In this document: positions 27,501-36,457 of the stretch, one piece after another
Layout of the letters: every line of letters starts with the position of its first letter
Position numbering within the stretch: the first letter of the stretch is position 1
From: Anaerobacillus alkaliphilus
GTDB lineage: Bacteria; Bacillota; Bacilli; Bacillales; Anaerobacillaceae
Assembly: GCF_004116265.1 (NCBI RefSeq)
Contig: NZ_QOUX01000026.1
Location: 146,371-210,370, forward strand
Length of the DNA stretch: 64,000 bases
Direction of reading: 5' to 3'
Notes under the pieces: generated by a model
What the model was told of the DNA's origin: nothing
The model's input: only the letters and a program-made list of their open reading frames with translations
Databases searched by the model: none
Position numbers and translations under genes: made by a program

Positions 27501-30500
27501 CATCTCAGTTTGATTTACTTGGTTAATTACTTTTTGCACATCATGTTCATTTAACCAACCTTGACCAACCGTTTCACCAAGAGCTTGACGATATTGGCTC
27601 ATGAGTTCCTGCCTTATATTCTGCGCTGCTCGCTGTAACCATTCAAAGCTGATCGTCGCCGCCTCTTTGTTTACTTTCTCCAAAGCAAGCTTACGAATAT
27701 TTTGGGACACACTGTTTACTACTGCTTCAATCTCTTGCTTCGTCAAATCAGCACCTTTAGCTAAACGTTTCGCATTGATTTCCTGTTGATAAAAGCTCAA
27801 TAGGTTATGGTCCGCTGGTACGCTAATCGCAAGATATAAATCACTCATATCAAACGTTAATGGATTTGCATTTATTTTCGCAAGAGCAAGCTTTTGATTT
27901 ACTGATAAGATAACGTTTTGTACTTCTTGCCTCGTTAAATCCTTATCTTCAACCGCTTCAACTAATGCCTGTCGATAGTGATTTAGATACTCTTGTCTCA
28001 GGTTATAAAGACCTGCCATTTGTAGTGTCTGGAATGTAATTGCCGCTGGATTTTCATTAATTCTAGCAAGCATAATTACTTCAAGATTTGCGTTTACTTG
28101 CTTTACTAAGTCAGCTAACGTATCAATCGTTAATGGCTTCACAGCATCAATAATCGCCTCTTGATAATAAGAAATTAATTCTGAACGTACAACTGCATCA
28201 CGGTGATACGTACGATAGGTGTAGTTACCTTCCTGTCTTGTATAAGCAACAGCCTCAACAAGTAAATCATAGTTTACAGTCGTAGGATTCGTGTTAATTT
28301 TCTCAAGTGCTACCCCACGGTCAACGTTGCCAACAATCGCTTCAAGCATTGGGCCAGTTATAGGCTTTTGGCTATCTTCTAAGCTAACTGCTTCACGGTA
28401 TTTTTCTAAATTCGCTCTTTTTGCCAAGCTTACTACTTCACGTAAATCTGCAAAGCTAAAGCCCGAACGATTGGTGTTAATACGTTCAATAGCTAGTACT
28501 AAAGTTTGTGTGTTGACTTCGTTGATTACCTCTTGAATTTCTTCAACTGACAATAAGCCTTGTTTTCGTGCTTCAACAATCGCTTGACGATACTCTGGGA
28601 AGCGCTCAAATACTAGTTTTGTCAAGCCAATCTCTTGAAGAGCATAATAATCAATTGCTTCTGGACGGTTATTTAATGCATCAAGAGCAGAGATTTTCAT
28701 CACTTGTTGATAGACTTGCGTTAAGTCCTGTCTAGTTAAATTACGTTGTACCTCTGCCTTTCGTTTTACTAAAGCATCTAAGAACAGCGGGAATGACCAG
28801 TCACTGACATAGACGATTGGTTCAAAGTCAGCAGGTGTTACAGCTGGTAGAGAACGATTAATGTGCGCAAGCTTGTCTTTTTCAATTGACTCGTTCGCTC
28901 CAATAATAACCTGTTGCAGCTCTGTTGCAGTTAAGATTTTCCCATTTGCAGCTTTACTTACTGCCAGACGGTATTTGTCTAAATTGATGCTCATCATTGG
29001 TGTGTATTGATTAAAGTTAACTGCCCAACTTAAATGCTCAATTGTAAACTCTGGATTAGTTGACACTTGTTCTAGAGCATACGCATGGTTTGCATTATAA
29101 ACAATAGTTGTTACTTCATTACTACTTAGAGGTGCTTTCTTCGCTTCTTTCGCTGCCGCAATTAAATCACGTACAGTCTCAAAATTCTCTTTAAACGTCC
29201 AAACTAGATTTTCTAAAAGACTATAAGTTAAGCTCTCAATATTGTTATTAATGACTTCTAGAGTTTCATGATAGTCCTCGTCACTACGATCTAAAACACT
29301 CTGAACTAACTCTTTCAAAACTGCTAATGTTAATACTTCATCGCCCGCTAAAAACTCTTCAATCGCTTTACGATACTCTGCCTCAAAAGCTGAACTTACC
29401 CATTGGTTTACAGCCGTCTGTAAGTGGTAGAAGGCAAAGCCTGATGGATTGTTGATGATCTCCGCTAAGCTACTGATTGGATCGGCATAAATTGGTCGCT
29501 TTGGCATAAAACTTGCTACTTCTATTTCTAATGTTACATAACGCTCATAACCCTGTTGATCAAAGTCACTTGCCTTGGCACCTAAACTGATTGCTTCCTT
29601 CACTGCAAGATACGCTGTTAGGTAGACGATCTGTGCTTCAGCTGCGTTTGCTTCAGTAACTGCTCCAAACTCTCTTAGTTCCACTAGCAATTCATTCGCA
29701 TGAGCTAATGCTTCATCTAATGAAATTCCGAATTCTCCTAGTCTTTCTAGAAGTGCTTCTAGTCGTTCTAAGCCAACAAATTGGCTATCTGTCACTCCTA
29801 AGTCACGAGCTTCTTTAAGCAGGTTTTGCACTGCATTTACCTTCATACGTGTTTCTTGAAGGTTAGCTTCAGTTACGTTTGCTGGTATCGGCAGAGTTGC
29901 TAAAGCCTCGTTTGCCTTCACTAACGCCTCCGCTTGTTTTATTTCAATCTCTTGGATTTTTGCTATAGCTAATGTTAGATTATTTAAACCAACAAAATCA
30001 GTAGCTGCAGCGCCTTTGTGTTTTGCAACACCGATCGCTTCTTGTGCAGCCGCTATTTGTTCCTTTGTCTCCGCTAAATTACCTGGTGTAATTAATGATT
30101 GAACCGGTACTAAAGCAAGTTTCTCATTGGCAGTTTGAATCGCTGCTTGTTGATCTTGGGCTAATTCAGTTACACGGTTTTTGAATGATTGATAGCTTCC
30201 TAAATTTACGAAGTCAGCGTCGACTGCGCCAGCAGCTTTTGCCGATTCGATCGCTAATTCAACAGCTGCTACTTTTGATTTCGCAGCTTCTAATGAAAAG
30301 TACGTAATTTCTGTGATAGCTGGTAAATGCGCAATTGCTTGGTTAGCAATCTGAATTTCTGTTTGCATTAAGACGAAGAACTGAGATGCTTTGTCTTTTG
30401 CCGGTTGTAATCGTTCTTTCCCTACAAAATCAGCTGCTACAGCACCTTTCGCTTTGGCTTTGTCAACTAGATCAACTGCTACTTGCATTTTCGGCATTAA

Positions 30501-33500
30501 CTCTCTAAAGTTCTCGACGTTAATGTCTTTCACTTCAGGAATAACCGCAAGTGCCTCGTTTGCTTTAGCAATTGCTTCTGCTTTTTGCTTCGCTAAATCC
30601 GCAACTTTTGCTTCTGCTTTTGTTAAACGGTCAATGTTACTAAAGCTAGTGCTTGGCGCACCTATTTGTTTAGCCAGTTCTACAGCGTTTCTTGCTGCCG
30701 TTGTTTTTTCAGTTGCATCATCTAACGTTGCAAACGTAATTGCTTCTGTCAGTGGAACGCTATGAATAAGTTCATTTGCTTTTTCAACTGCTTCATCTAA
30801 AGTTGTTAATAACAGATCAACTTTTGCTTGCGCTTCAGCAATTTTTGCATAGTTTGAAAAATCAACTAGTGCCGCACCGTGCGCTTTTGCTACTGCTACC
30901 TTTTCTTTAGCCTCTGTAATTAATGCTTCTGCGTTACCGACAGTTTCTGAAGTAATTGCTTCTACTGCTGGAATTGCAGCAATTGCCGAATTTGCAGCTG
31001 CAATAGCTGTTGCTTTTGCTTCGAGCATTTCTTTCACTTTCGCTTCAAATGCGGTTAGCATAGGTAAGTTTTCAAACGATGAGTCATCTGCTCCGTTTTC
31101 TTTTGCCGCTGTTACTAAGCCACGAACCATTTGCGCTCTTTCATTCATCTCAGTTAGGTTCGCATAGGTAATTTGTGTAACTGCTGGCAATGCATTGATC
31201 TCGTGGTTTGCTTTTTCGATTGCTTCTGCTCGTAATACTTCAAGTGCTTCCACTTTTTCAGTGATTAAAGCAATACGCTCAAAGCCTGTGATTTCCGCTT
31301 CGGTTACACCAAACTGTTTCGCTTCAGCAACTCTTGCAAGAGCTACCTTAAGCTTTGCTCTTACATCTCCTAAGTTGGCAAACGTAATTTCTTCTAATGC
31401 AGGTAAACTAGCAACTGCCTCGTTTGCCTTTGCTAATGCTCCTGCCTTTGTTGCCTGTAAGTGATCAATTCGCTCTTGTAGAGCTGTTATTTTCTCTAAA
31501 CCAACAAAGTCAGCATCAACTGCTGTTTTTGCTTTCGCCGTTTCAATTAGTTCATTAAGTCTAGCTAATTGGGCTTCTACTTGAGCAAGGTTTGCGTATG
31601 TTACCTCAGTGACCGCTGGAAGTGCAGCTAACGCTTCATTAACCGCAACAATTGCTTGGCGTTTTCCTTCTTCAAGCTCTGCTACCTTTGCAACTACTTT
31701 ATGGAATCCTTCAAGTCCAACAAAGTGAGCTTCTGTTGCTCCTTTTGTTTTGGCTGCTTCAATCGCTGCTTTTGCTTCAGTAATTAATTTTTTCACTACT
31801 GTAAGGTTCGCATAGGTAACTTCAGCTGGAACTAAAGCAATTATTGTGTTGGCAACTTCAATAGCAGCTGTGCGTTCAGTTACTAATGAAGCAATTTTTT
31901 CTTCGATTGCTGTTAAGAGTTGAAGATTCTCAAAGTCTGCATCTTTCGCATTCTTTGCTTTCGCTGTTTCAATTGCTTGTTTTACTACTGCCACTTTTGC
32001 TTCAGCATCAGCTATATTTTCCATATTTACGTCAGCTACAGCTGGTAATGCTGCAAGCGCAACGTTGGCTGCTGTAATAGCTTCACGTGTTCCTTGATCT
32101 AACTGAGCAATTTTTGTCGTAGCAGCTGTTAGTTTCGTTATATTCGAGATCGCTGTCTCAACTGCCGCTTTGGCTTTTGCAGACTCAACAGCCGCTTTCG
32201 CCTCAGTGACTAACGTACGTGTTGCTACGAGGTTGCTATAGGTGATTTCACTAGGAATTCGATCGATACTGGCTATCGCCGCACGAACAGCATCGTCTCT
32301 TTCCGCTAGTAATTGTCTTACTTTCGTATCTGCAGCAGCTAGTCGTGCTCCTCCTTCAACGATAACTCCTTTATCAACAGCTTGGGCAATAGCTCTTCTC
32401 ACATCTACAAGAAGTTGTTGTACTGCCAATACATTGCTAAACGTAATCTCATCTACTACTGGGATTTCAGCTATCTTCGCAGTTGCATGGTCTCTTGCTG
32501 TATCTCTTTCAATCACTAGTAATACCAAACGGTTTTTCGCAGCAACTAGTCGACCGTAGTCCCTTACTTCTTCAATGTCTTCTTGAGTAACACCTGCTTC
32601 AAGCGCTACTGCAATCGCATTGTCTACCGCCGTTACACGTGTTTGCAGACCAGCTAAGGCAATTGCTTGAACATTACTCGGGTTTGTTGGTAACAAACGA
32701 ATTGTTCTTTGAACCTCAGAGATCGCTGACATCATTGTTGATAGTGATTCTTCAAGTTCTACTAACTTTTCAAGATAATTAACATCATTAACAATAAAGT
32801 CTGCATTTGTAGCACCGTATGACATAGCTGTATTTACATTTTTTCTAGCCGTTAAGACACGTGTAATATCGTCAAAACCAATCGTTGCGCGCTCTGGAAG
32901 TTCTTGAATTTCTTCAAGCGCAGCTGCAAGTGTTTGTTGCTTCATTGTGTCAAAAATCGTCTGAACACTTTCATTTGCAGCAGTTACATTCGCATTATTC
33001 GTTGTTTCAACTGCTTTAATCTCAGCAACTTTGTCTCCGCCAATCGTTACATTCGCTGCCGTTGATACTTTTGCAATTCCAGTGTTCACGTTTAAAGTCG
33101 AAGGTGTTTTCACAGCTACTTCTGTTTCTTGTAAGTTTTCACCCTTTAACGTGACCAAGTTGTTTTGCTCTGATTGAGGGATGTTTACGACGATGTTTTG
33201 GATTTGTGTGTTTCCAGTAGAAGATACAGTTGCCGCTCTTTTCACCGTTACTTCTTGCACATCCGCAAAGCTACCAGTAGTACTAACAAGCTTTACTTCA
33301 CTCGTTGGATTTTTCGTCTCGATTTCAATCGCTTGAGCCGAGAAGCCGGCTTTTGCAGTAATCTTCGTCTCATCTTTGACAACGATTTTTGCGCTGTTAA
33401 AGTTACCTGCCAATTCAATATCAGACTCACTAGACGCATTTGTTGGAGCTACTTCAATTTTCGTAATGGCGTTTACCCCGTTTGTGCTTAAACGCACACC

Positions 33501-34592
33501 GTTATCATCTTTCACAACAATGGCATTTGACTGAACGCCATTAAGATGAATTGTCCCTTTTTTTCCAGAAAGGATTTCAATTTGGTCAGCTTGTACATTT
33601 TCTAAGATAACAGAGCTTTCATCACCAGCATCAAGTACTAATTTGCCTTTAATGATTAGGTTTTTAAGCGTAATCGGCTCAGTAATATCACCTTTAATCT
33701 CCATGTCACCTTCAATGATTGCTTCACTTCCGGCTGCATCAGCACCGTACGTAGCCCCTTCAGCAGGAGTAATAAAGTAATTAGCTGAGTAAACGACATT
33801 ATTTTCAAACGGGTTTTCAGTACTGTCCCATTCTACTAGAGATGGTGTTGGCGTTGGCGTTGGTTCCGGAATTGGAGTTGGTGTTGGTGTCGGTGCTGGC
33901 ATACTTGGTCCTACGCCATTGTCAATAATTTCTTCAATTGTTTTTCCTTCTGTACCTAGTGTAAGCACACGAGAAATAAACACAGCAAAATCTGCTCTAT
34001 TCACAGCATTCTTTGGTCTAAAGCTGCCATCGCCGTAGCCAATCGTAATACCATTTTGATATAAAATATTGACATTTTCCTTATGCGATTTAGCTACTTT
34101 ATCTAAATCTTTTAGTTTTACTTCCACACCTGCTTGTGCTTTTAAATTAAAGGCACGCACTAAAATCGTTGCCATTTCCTCACGAGTTAGTGATGTCTTT
34201 GGGTGAAAGTTCCCCTGATGGTCACCTAAAAAAACACCTGCTTCTCTAAGAGCAGATACGGAACCAAAATAAGTACTAGTTTTTGGTACATCCTTAAAGT
34301 ATTGTTCATTTGTAGTTGAAGGCTGGACTTCTAAAGATCTTGCTAGTAATGCAGCGGCATGCTCACGGAGCAATTCCTGCTGTGGACGATATGTCCCATC
34401 AGGAAACCCTTTCACAATTCCCTTTGCAACTAATTCACTAATCGCGTCTTTCGCGTAGTGCTTGCTAGACACATCTGTAAAAACAACATCAGCAGAAACT
34501 GGTGCTTGTCCAGCTAGACCCGCTACAGCTACTGTTGTAACCGCAGAACTAACCATCAACTTCTTATAAAAATCAATTTTCTTCTTTTTCAA
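24510..34592 (-). CDS. Giant SLH-anchored surface protein, paralogue of its neighbour (3,360 residues)
   Basis: The architecture parallels the neighbouring giant. A signal peptide (about 1-35) and three SLH domains (about 36-215) lead into a Pro/Thr linker (P-T-P-T-P-T-P-I-P-E-P-T), a beta-rich region (about 245-550), 16 helical repeats of about 72 residues (555-1694), and about 18 repeats of the I-N-x-N-P-x-x-F family (about 1700-2905). Beta-sandwich/Ig-like domains follow (about 2910-3240), then the same C-terminal domain as the neighbour. It lacks the first beta region, four A repeats and six B repeats of the neighbour, but has three extra B repeats and the Ig-like domains. Start is TTG 34592 after GAGGGGG. 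Probably a wall-bound surface filament or adhesin; function unknown. Confidence 0.93.
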   Translation of the reverse strand: MKKKKIDFYKKLMVSSAVTTVAVAGLAGQAPVSADVVFTDVSSKHYAKDAISELVAKGIVKGFPDGTYRPQQELLREHAAALLARSLEVQPSTTNEQYFKDVPKTSTYFGSVSALREAGVFLGDHQGNFHPKTSLTREEMATILVRAFNLKAQAGVEVKLKDLDKVAKSHKENVNILYQNGITIGYGDGSFRPKNAVNRADFAVFISRVLTLGTEGKTIEEIIDNGVGPSMPAPTPTPTPIPEPTPTPTPSLVEWDSTENPFENNVVYSANYFITPAEGATYGADAAGSEAIIEGDMEIKGDITEPITLKNLIIKGKLVLDAGDESSVILENVQADQIEILSGKKGTIHLNGVQSNAIVVKDDNGVRLSTNGVNAITKIEVAPTNASSESDIELAGNFNSAKIVVKDETKITAKAGFSAQAIEIETKNPTSEVKLVSTTGSFADVQEVTVKRAATVSSTGNTQIQNIVVNIPQSEQNNLVTLKGENLQETEVAVKTPSTLNVNTGIAKVSTAANVTIGGDKVAEIKAVETTNNANVTAANESVQTIFDTMKQQTLAAALEEIQELPERATIGFDDITRVLTARKNVNTAMSYGATNADFIVNDVNYLEKLVELEESLSTMMSAISEVQRTIRLLPTNPSNVQAIALAGLQTRVTAVDNAIAVALEAGVTQEDIEEVRDYGRLVAAKNRLVLLVIERDTARDHATAKIAEIPVVDEITFSNVLAVQQLLVDVRRAIAQAVDKGVIVEGGARLAAADTKVRQLLAERDDAVRAAIASIDRIPSEITYSNLVATRTLVTEAKAAVESAKAKAAVETAISNITKLTAATTKIAQLDQGTREAITAANVALAALPAVADVNMENIADAEAKVAVVKQAIETAKAKNAKDADFENLQLLTAIEEKIASLVTERTAAIEVANTIIALVPAEVTYANLTVVKKLITEAKAAIEAAKTKGATEAHFVGLEGFHKVVAKVAELEEGKRQAIVAVNEALAALPAVTEVTYANLAQVEAQLARLNELIETAKAKTAVDADFVGLEKITALQERIDHLQATKAGALAKANEAVASLPALEEITFANLGDVRAKLKVALARVAEAKQFGVTEAEITGFERIALITEKVEALEVLRAEAIEKANHEINALPAVTQITYANLTEMNERAQMVRGLVTAAKENGADDSSFENLPMLTAFEAKVKEMLEAKATAIAAANSAIAAIPAVEAITSETVGNAEALITEAKEKVAVAKAHGAALVDFSNYAKIAEAQAKVDLLLTTLDEAVEKANELIHSVPLTEAITFATLDDATEKTTAARNAVELAKQIGAPSTSFSNIDRLTKAEAKVADLAKQKAEAIAKANEALAVIPEVKDINVENFRELMPKMQVAVDLVDKAKAKGAVAADFVGKERLQPAKDKASQFFVLMQTEIQIANQAIAHLPAITEITYFSLEAAKSKVAAVELAIESAKAAGAVDADFVNLGSYQSFKNRVTELAQDQQAAIQTANEKLALVPVQSLITPGNLAETKEQIAAAQEAIGVAKHKGAAATDFVGLNNLTLAIAKIQEIEIKQAEALVKANEALATLPIPANVTEANLQETRMKVNAVQNLLKEARDLGVTDSQFVGLERLEALLERLGEFGISLDEALAHANELLVELREFGAVTEANAAEAQIVYLTAYLAVKEAISLGAKASDFDQQGYERYVTLEIEVASFMPKRPIYADPISSLAEIINNPSGFAFYHLQTAVNQWVSSAFEAEYRKAIEEFLAGDEVLTLAVLKELVQSVLDRSDEDYHETLEVINNNIESLTYSLLENLVWTFKENFETVRDLIAAAKEAKKAPLSSNEVTTIVYNANHAYALEQVSTNPEFTIEHLSWAVNFNQYTPMMSINLDKYRLAVSKAANGKILTATELQQVIIGANESIEKDKLAHINRSLPAVTPADFEPIVYVSDWSFPLFLDALVKRKAEVQRNLTRQDLTQVYQQVMKISALDALNNRPEAIDYYALQEIGLTKLVFERFPEYRQAIVEARKQGLLSVEEIQEVINEVNTQTLVLAIERINTNRSGFSFADLREVVSLAKRANLEKYREAVSLEDSQKPITGPMLEAIVGNVDRGVALEKINTNPTTVNYDLLVEAVAYTRQEGNYTYRTYHRDAVVRSELISYYQEAIIDAVKPLTIDTLADLVKQVNANLEVIMLARINENPAAITFQTLQMAGLYNLRQEYLNHYRQALVEAVEDKDLTRQEVQNVILSVNQKLALAKINANPLTFDMSDLYLAISVPADHNLLSFYQQEINAKRLAKGADLTKQEIEAVVNSVSQNIRKLALEKVNKEAATISFEWLQRAAQNIRQELMSQYRQALGETVGQGWLNEHDVQKVINQVNQTEMLRYINSTDRFTLDDLFLVAIETNVEREYFNEYHSAIISNENYGTLTVTQVVAIVREINVRNGLLEINKHPERLTSYQLGQLVGWALYRSENFPAYIEAMIDRVKNQGIPFETLDQLIELVTKINDRDFLKEINEKPLNVSEQTLFNLFRGYDRPWEFILWQNMNDYRQKFNEAVNGGVVLTKEKVEEIILQVNKEIEDRNTAERLAIIATNLEGFTYGDLGHLIGYENMLQHTNGILDKYRAELIREKNNGQDLTKESILTIVRGVNDSTLKGFLDLINSNQATISFQNLIELVNYQQEYIEVKHSNHALYQAEISKRVKAGETLTASDIREIVIAVEKGIIDAKLAPINNNPTGFTIEQLNEVIGWFGWDQHLNRYRQEVAAAIEKQGPLTQQQLIDLIHHVNQLIHQERIMVINNNPYTFTRQNLITLVGYFKEERFEMYRKAIGDQITQVAPVQEHQVYEIMREVDQQIKVNALAKINKNDGIITYRDIEDALENEHFVWLTSEHEQQYRVVITDTIKKQGSLTVQDLMDIVTYVNHHDRFRATIYTNVPIMKGDSITVSTTRAGVFYFIRSEANVNITSEQDLKDLVNEGKGISQTNPHNWITLNTAGLESGEYIGYAVDNNGNLSLRTIPVQILEPFRAVRGVTTAYNSHNELISVTVTTSEIQSGEEVKVELINLDGTSLEFPVVSQALMNQTGVINIHLRPSNGKFPPGKYFVKVTIGDDIEYLENRHSITILPAAPQVTADDKNNTIVGADGTMEYAIHLNGSWVAYDPASPPLFDGDQTVYVRYSETGTMPASNFATLKFTEETVLTSAAQIHAELNLELDKYEDTATVAVTQLGDITDLVIRLRDGVEVNNTITLQVTGEQLQSDYLTVTEATNIVYLENTSSISHSLTERLTLTFSKEGQSVSKTIYVTIKAEDQSQELAQYVKNMMKYVEGFFISDNELQPWVSLEVVKKQMDELDRLIAAFPELAATEKLLDRAYEILILANN

Positions 34593-34728
34593 ACCTATTC
34601 GTCCCCCTCAAGTAGTGCTATTTTCATAGCTAAAATTATGTAATTGAACAGGTGAAAACTACTAGTCTCTTTGTTTGTATACTTACTAGGTAAATAAACA
34701 TAGTATAATAGTACGTCTCACACTTATT

Positions 34729-34757
34729 ATTTTAAAATAGCCACCAGTAACTGTCAA
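34729..34757 (-). promoter_or_regulatory. Sigma-A promoter of the second giant SLH gene
   Basis: The minus strand reads TTGACA, 17 bases, TAAAAT. The context CTGATAxTTATTGACAGT is the same as at the first giant gene, so the duplication included the promoter. The leader is again about 130 bases. Confidence 0.65.
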
Positions 34758-34937
34758 TAAGTATCAGAATGACATATAAATGGTAACTTACCAAGATTAT
34801 TGGAATTCTGGCGGTTTCTGTACAGTTCCCCAAAAGTATATGGATATAATTTCCATTGTTTTAGACTGTTTATCTGCGGGCTGTTTTCGTAGATGAGATT
34901 AGGTGGGTTAGCAAGTACTTACTTTCATTGGTTTCAT

Positions 34938-34976
34938 TAAAAAAGAAAAAAGCAAATCGTACAATCGTACGTTTGC
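34938..34976 (-). terminator. Intrinsic terminator after the orphan 128-residue gene
   Basis: GCAAACGTAC pairs with GTACG(A)TTTGC on the minus strand with one bulge, followed by TTTTTTCTTTTTT. Confidence 0.8.
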
Positions 34977-34994
34977 TCTTGGTACAAAATATCC

Positions 34995-35381
34995 TTAGTT
35001 TTTTATATACACTAATAATTGCCGGCACACTTGTTTTTTCCACTTTTTATAGGCAGGTGAAAAGAACTCATGAATAAACCTAGTTTTTTCTTCTTCATTA
35101 TGAAAGATTACTCTTAGATGAGATACTTGCTGCTCGATCAGTTGAAAATTATTGAGATGTTCTTCCATCTTCTTATCATAGGAGAATAGATATTGCATTG
35201 TATGTATTGACTTCTTAAACGGCCCTAATGCCTCAAAAAGGTCCTGTAATATCTTATCTCCCGAGTGATAGTTTTTTTCCTGATAACTCCAATCTACCAC
35301 AGCAATTCCTTCCTCAACCTTATCTAGTAAGTTAAGATACTCTTGAAAATACTCATAACGAGTTTTTGTTATTAATACCAT
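34995..35381 (-). CDS. Hypothetical helical protein with sigma-D-type promoter
   Basis: The 128-residue protein was not recognised. It appears fully helical and cytosolic, rich in Lys, Glu, Gln and aromatic residues (E-Y-F-Q-E-Y-L-N-L-L-D-K near the start, Y-K-K-W-K-K-Q-V-C-R near the end), with no signal or membrane segment. A sigma-D-like promoter lies about 160 bases upstream, so it is probably a motility-regulon gene, possibly a chaperone or flagellar accessory factor. The E-Y-x-N-x-x-x-K start resembles that of the 123-residue protein at 43311-43682, hinting at distant kinship. It stands between fliT and the giant SLH genes, where the B. subtilis order would have yvyD/hpf. Confidence 0.75.
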   Translation of the reverse strand: MVLITKTRYEYFQEYLNLLDKVEEGIAVVDWSYQEKNYHSGDKILQDLFEALGPFKKSIHTMQYLFSYDKKMEEHLNNFQLIEQQVSHLRVIFHNEEEKTRFIHEFFSPAYKKWKKQVCRQLLVYIKN

Positions 35382-35542
35382 ATGACCACCCGACCCAAGA
35401 ACAATGATGACTGTTAGTTAGTTTTTCTTTGCGGACAATAATTTAAGAGCTTTCGGATCTTATAATTTGAGTACCTACTACTAACAATTGGTAATTACTA
35501 TTTTTGTAAGAAAAGTGACTAATTGGTCACAGAACTTTTATT

Positions 35543-35570
35543 ATATCGGGTGGTTTTGCTCAACTATTTA
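35543..35570 (-). promoter_or_regulatory. Sigma-D-like promoter for the orphan gene
   Basis: The minus strand reads TAAA, 16 bases, CCCGATAT, against the sigma-D consensus TAAA-N15-GCCGATAT. It lies after the fliT terminator and points to the gene at 34995-35381. Confidence 0.65.
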
Positions 35571-35603
35571 GGACAAAAGTAGGAAAAACTTTATTTTTCA
35601 TTT

Positions 35604-35641
35604 AAAAAACCTTATCTCGTGAGATGAGATAAGGTTTTTTT
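35604..35641. terminator. Terminator after fliT
   Basis: AAAAAACCTTATCTC pairs with GAGATAAGGTTTTTT over 15 bases around a seven-base loop. The symmetric A/T runs could make it work in both directions. Confidence 0.92.
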
Positions 35642-35680
35642 ATAAGTGTTAACAAAATGATTTTAGGAGTTTTTACTTCC

Positions 35681-36031
35681 TTATTTTTTCTTATCAATAA
35701 ATATACCATCCACAGACATTTGCTCGTATAGATTATCATACGTCACGTTGTTTTTCTTCTTTTGGTTGAACTGATTAATTTTAACCTTTAATTCTAGTGT
35801 TTTTGCTTTAAAAAGTTCGTTAACTTTATTATTATCATCTATAATTTTTTGACCTAGCTCTTTTTCAGCAGTAGTTTGAGCACCTGTTACTTTTTGAATT
35901 AAATGTTCTCTCACATTTAAAAGCTGTTCAACTGAACCAACGTACTCTTCGTCATCCTCTTTAAGGGGCTTTTTTAAGAGAACTAACAAATCCTGATTAA
36001 TTCTATCAATCTTGGAAAGAATTTCAAGCAT
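35681..36031 (-). CDS. fliT: FliT-like flagellar chaperone
   Basis: This 116-residue, wholly helical, charged protein is last in the flaG-fliD-fliS-fliT operon, the position and size of fliT in Bacillus. Bacillus FliT is an export chaperone for the filament cap protein FliD. There is no sharp catalytic motif; the call rests on position, length and the helical pattern (I-L-S-K-I-D-R-I-N-Q-D-L-L at the start). Its ATG shares a base with the fliS stop (TAATG), indicating coupled translation. Confidence 0.75.
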   Translation of the reverse strand: MLEILSKIDRINQDLLVLLKKPLKEDDEEYVGSVEQLLNVREHLIQKVTGAQTTAEKELGQKIIDDNNKVNELFKAKTLELKVKINQFNQKKKNNVTYDNLYEQMSVDGIFIDKKK

Positions 36032-36429
36032 TACACTTGAACCCGGCTACCATGTTGACGTTTTCGATTTATCATAATAACTTCTTTCCATGTATCACGG
36101 AATTGAACTACATATTGCTCAGCTTCTTCAAGAGCTTTCATGTCGTTGTTGATATTAGCCTCTATTAATTGGTTCAGAATATAGTCATACATTTTTAACA
36201 TATTCTTACCAACTTCACCATCTGTTTTTAGAGTAACCATTAACTCACGAATAATATTTTGGGCTTTTGTTATATTTATATTTCTTACTTCAATTTTATT
36301 GCAGATTATTGCATCTTTACCAAGCTTAATAAATTTTAGACAACCATTATAGAGCATTAATGTCAGTTCTCCTGGTGTAGCTGTTTCGAATTTATTCTGT
36401 TGATATACTTGATTGGCGGTTTGCATCAA
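36031..36429 (-). CDS. fliS: Flagellar secretion chaperone FliS
   Basis: The 132-residue protein has the FliS signature at its start: N-x-V-Y-Q-Q-N-K-F-E-T-A-T-P-G-E-L-T, then L-M-L-Y-N-G-C-L-K-F-I. FliS is the cytosolic chaperone that binds the flagellin C-terminus and hands it to the export gate. In Bacillus it also interacts with FliW-related flagellin homeostasis. The start may be TTG 36429 or ATG 36426. It follows fliD and overlaps fliT. Confidence 0.95.
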   Translation of the reverse strand: MMQTANQVYQQNKFETATPGELTLMLYNGCLKFIKLGKDAIICNKIEVRNINITKAQNIIRELMVTLKTDGEVGKNMLKMYDYILNQLIEANINNDMKALEEAEQYVVQFRDTWKEVIMINRKRQHGSRVQV

Positions 36430-36457
36430 TTTAAAAACACCCTTTCACGTCTTAAAA

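Larger units (their letters stand above)
34593..34994. other. Intergenic region upstream of the second giant gene
   Basis: It holds the promoter at 34729-34757, degenerate copies of the shared boxes, and the terminator of the orphan gene at 34938-34976. Nothing else could be supported in 34758-34937. Confidence 0.6.
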
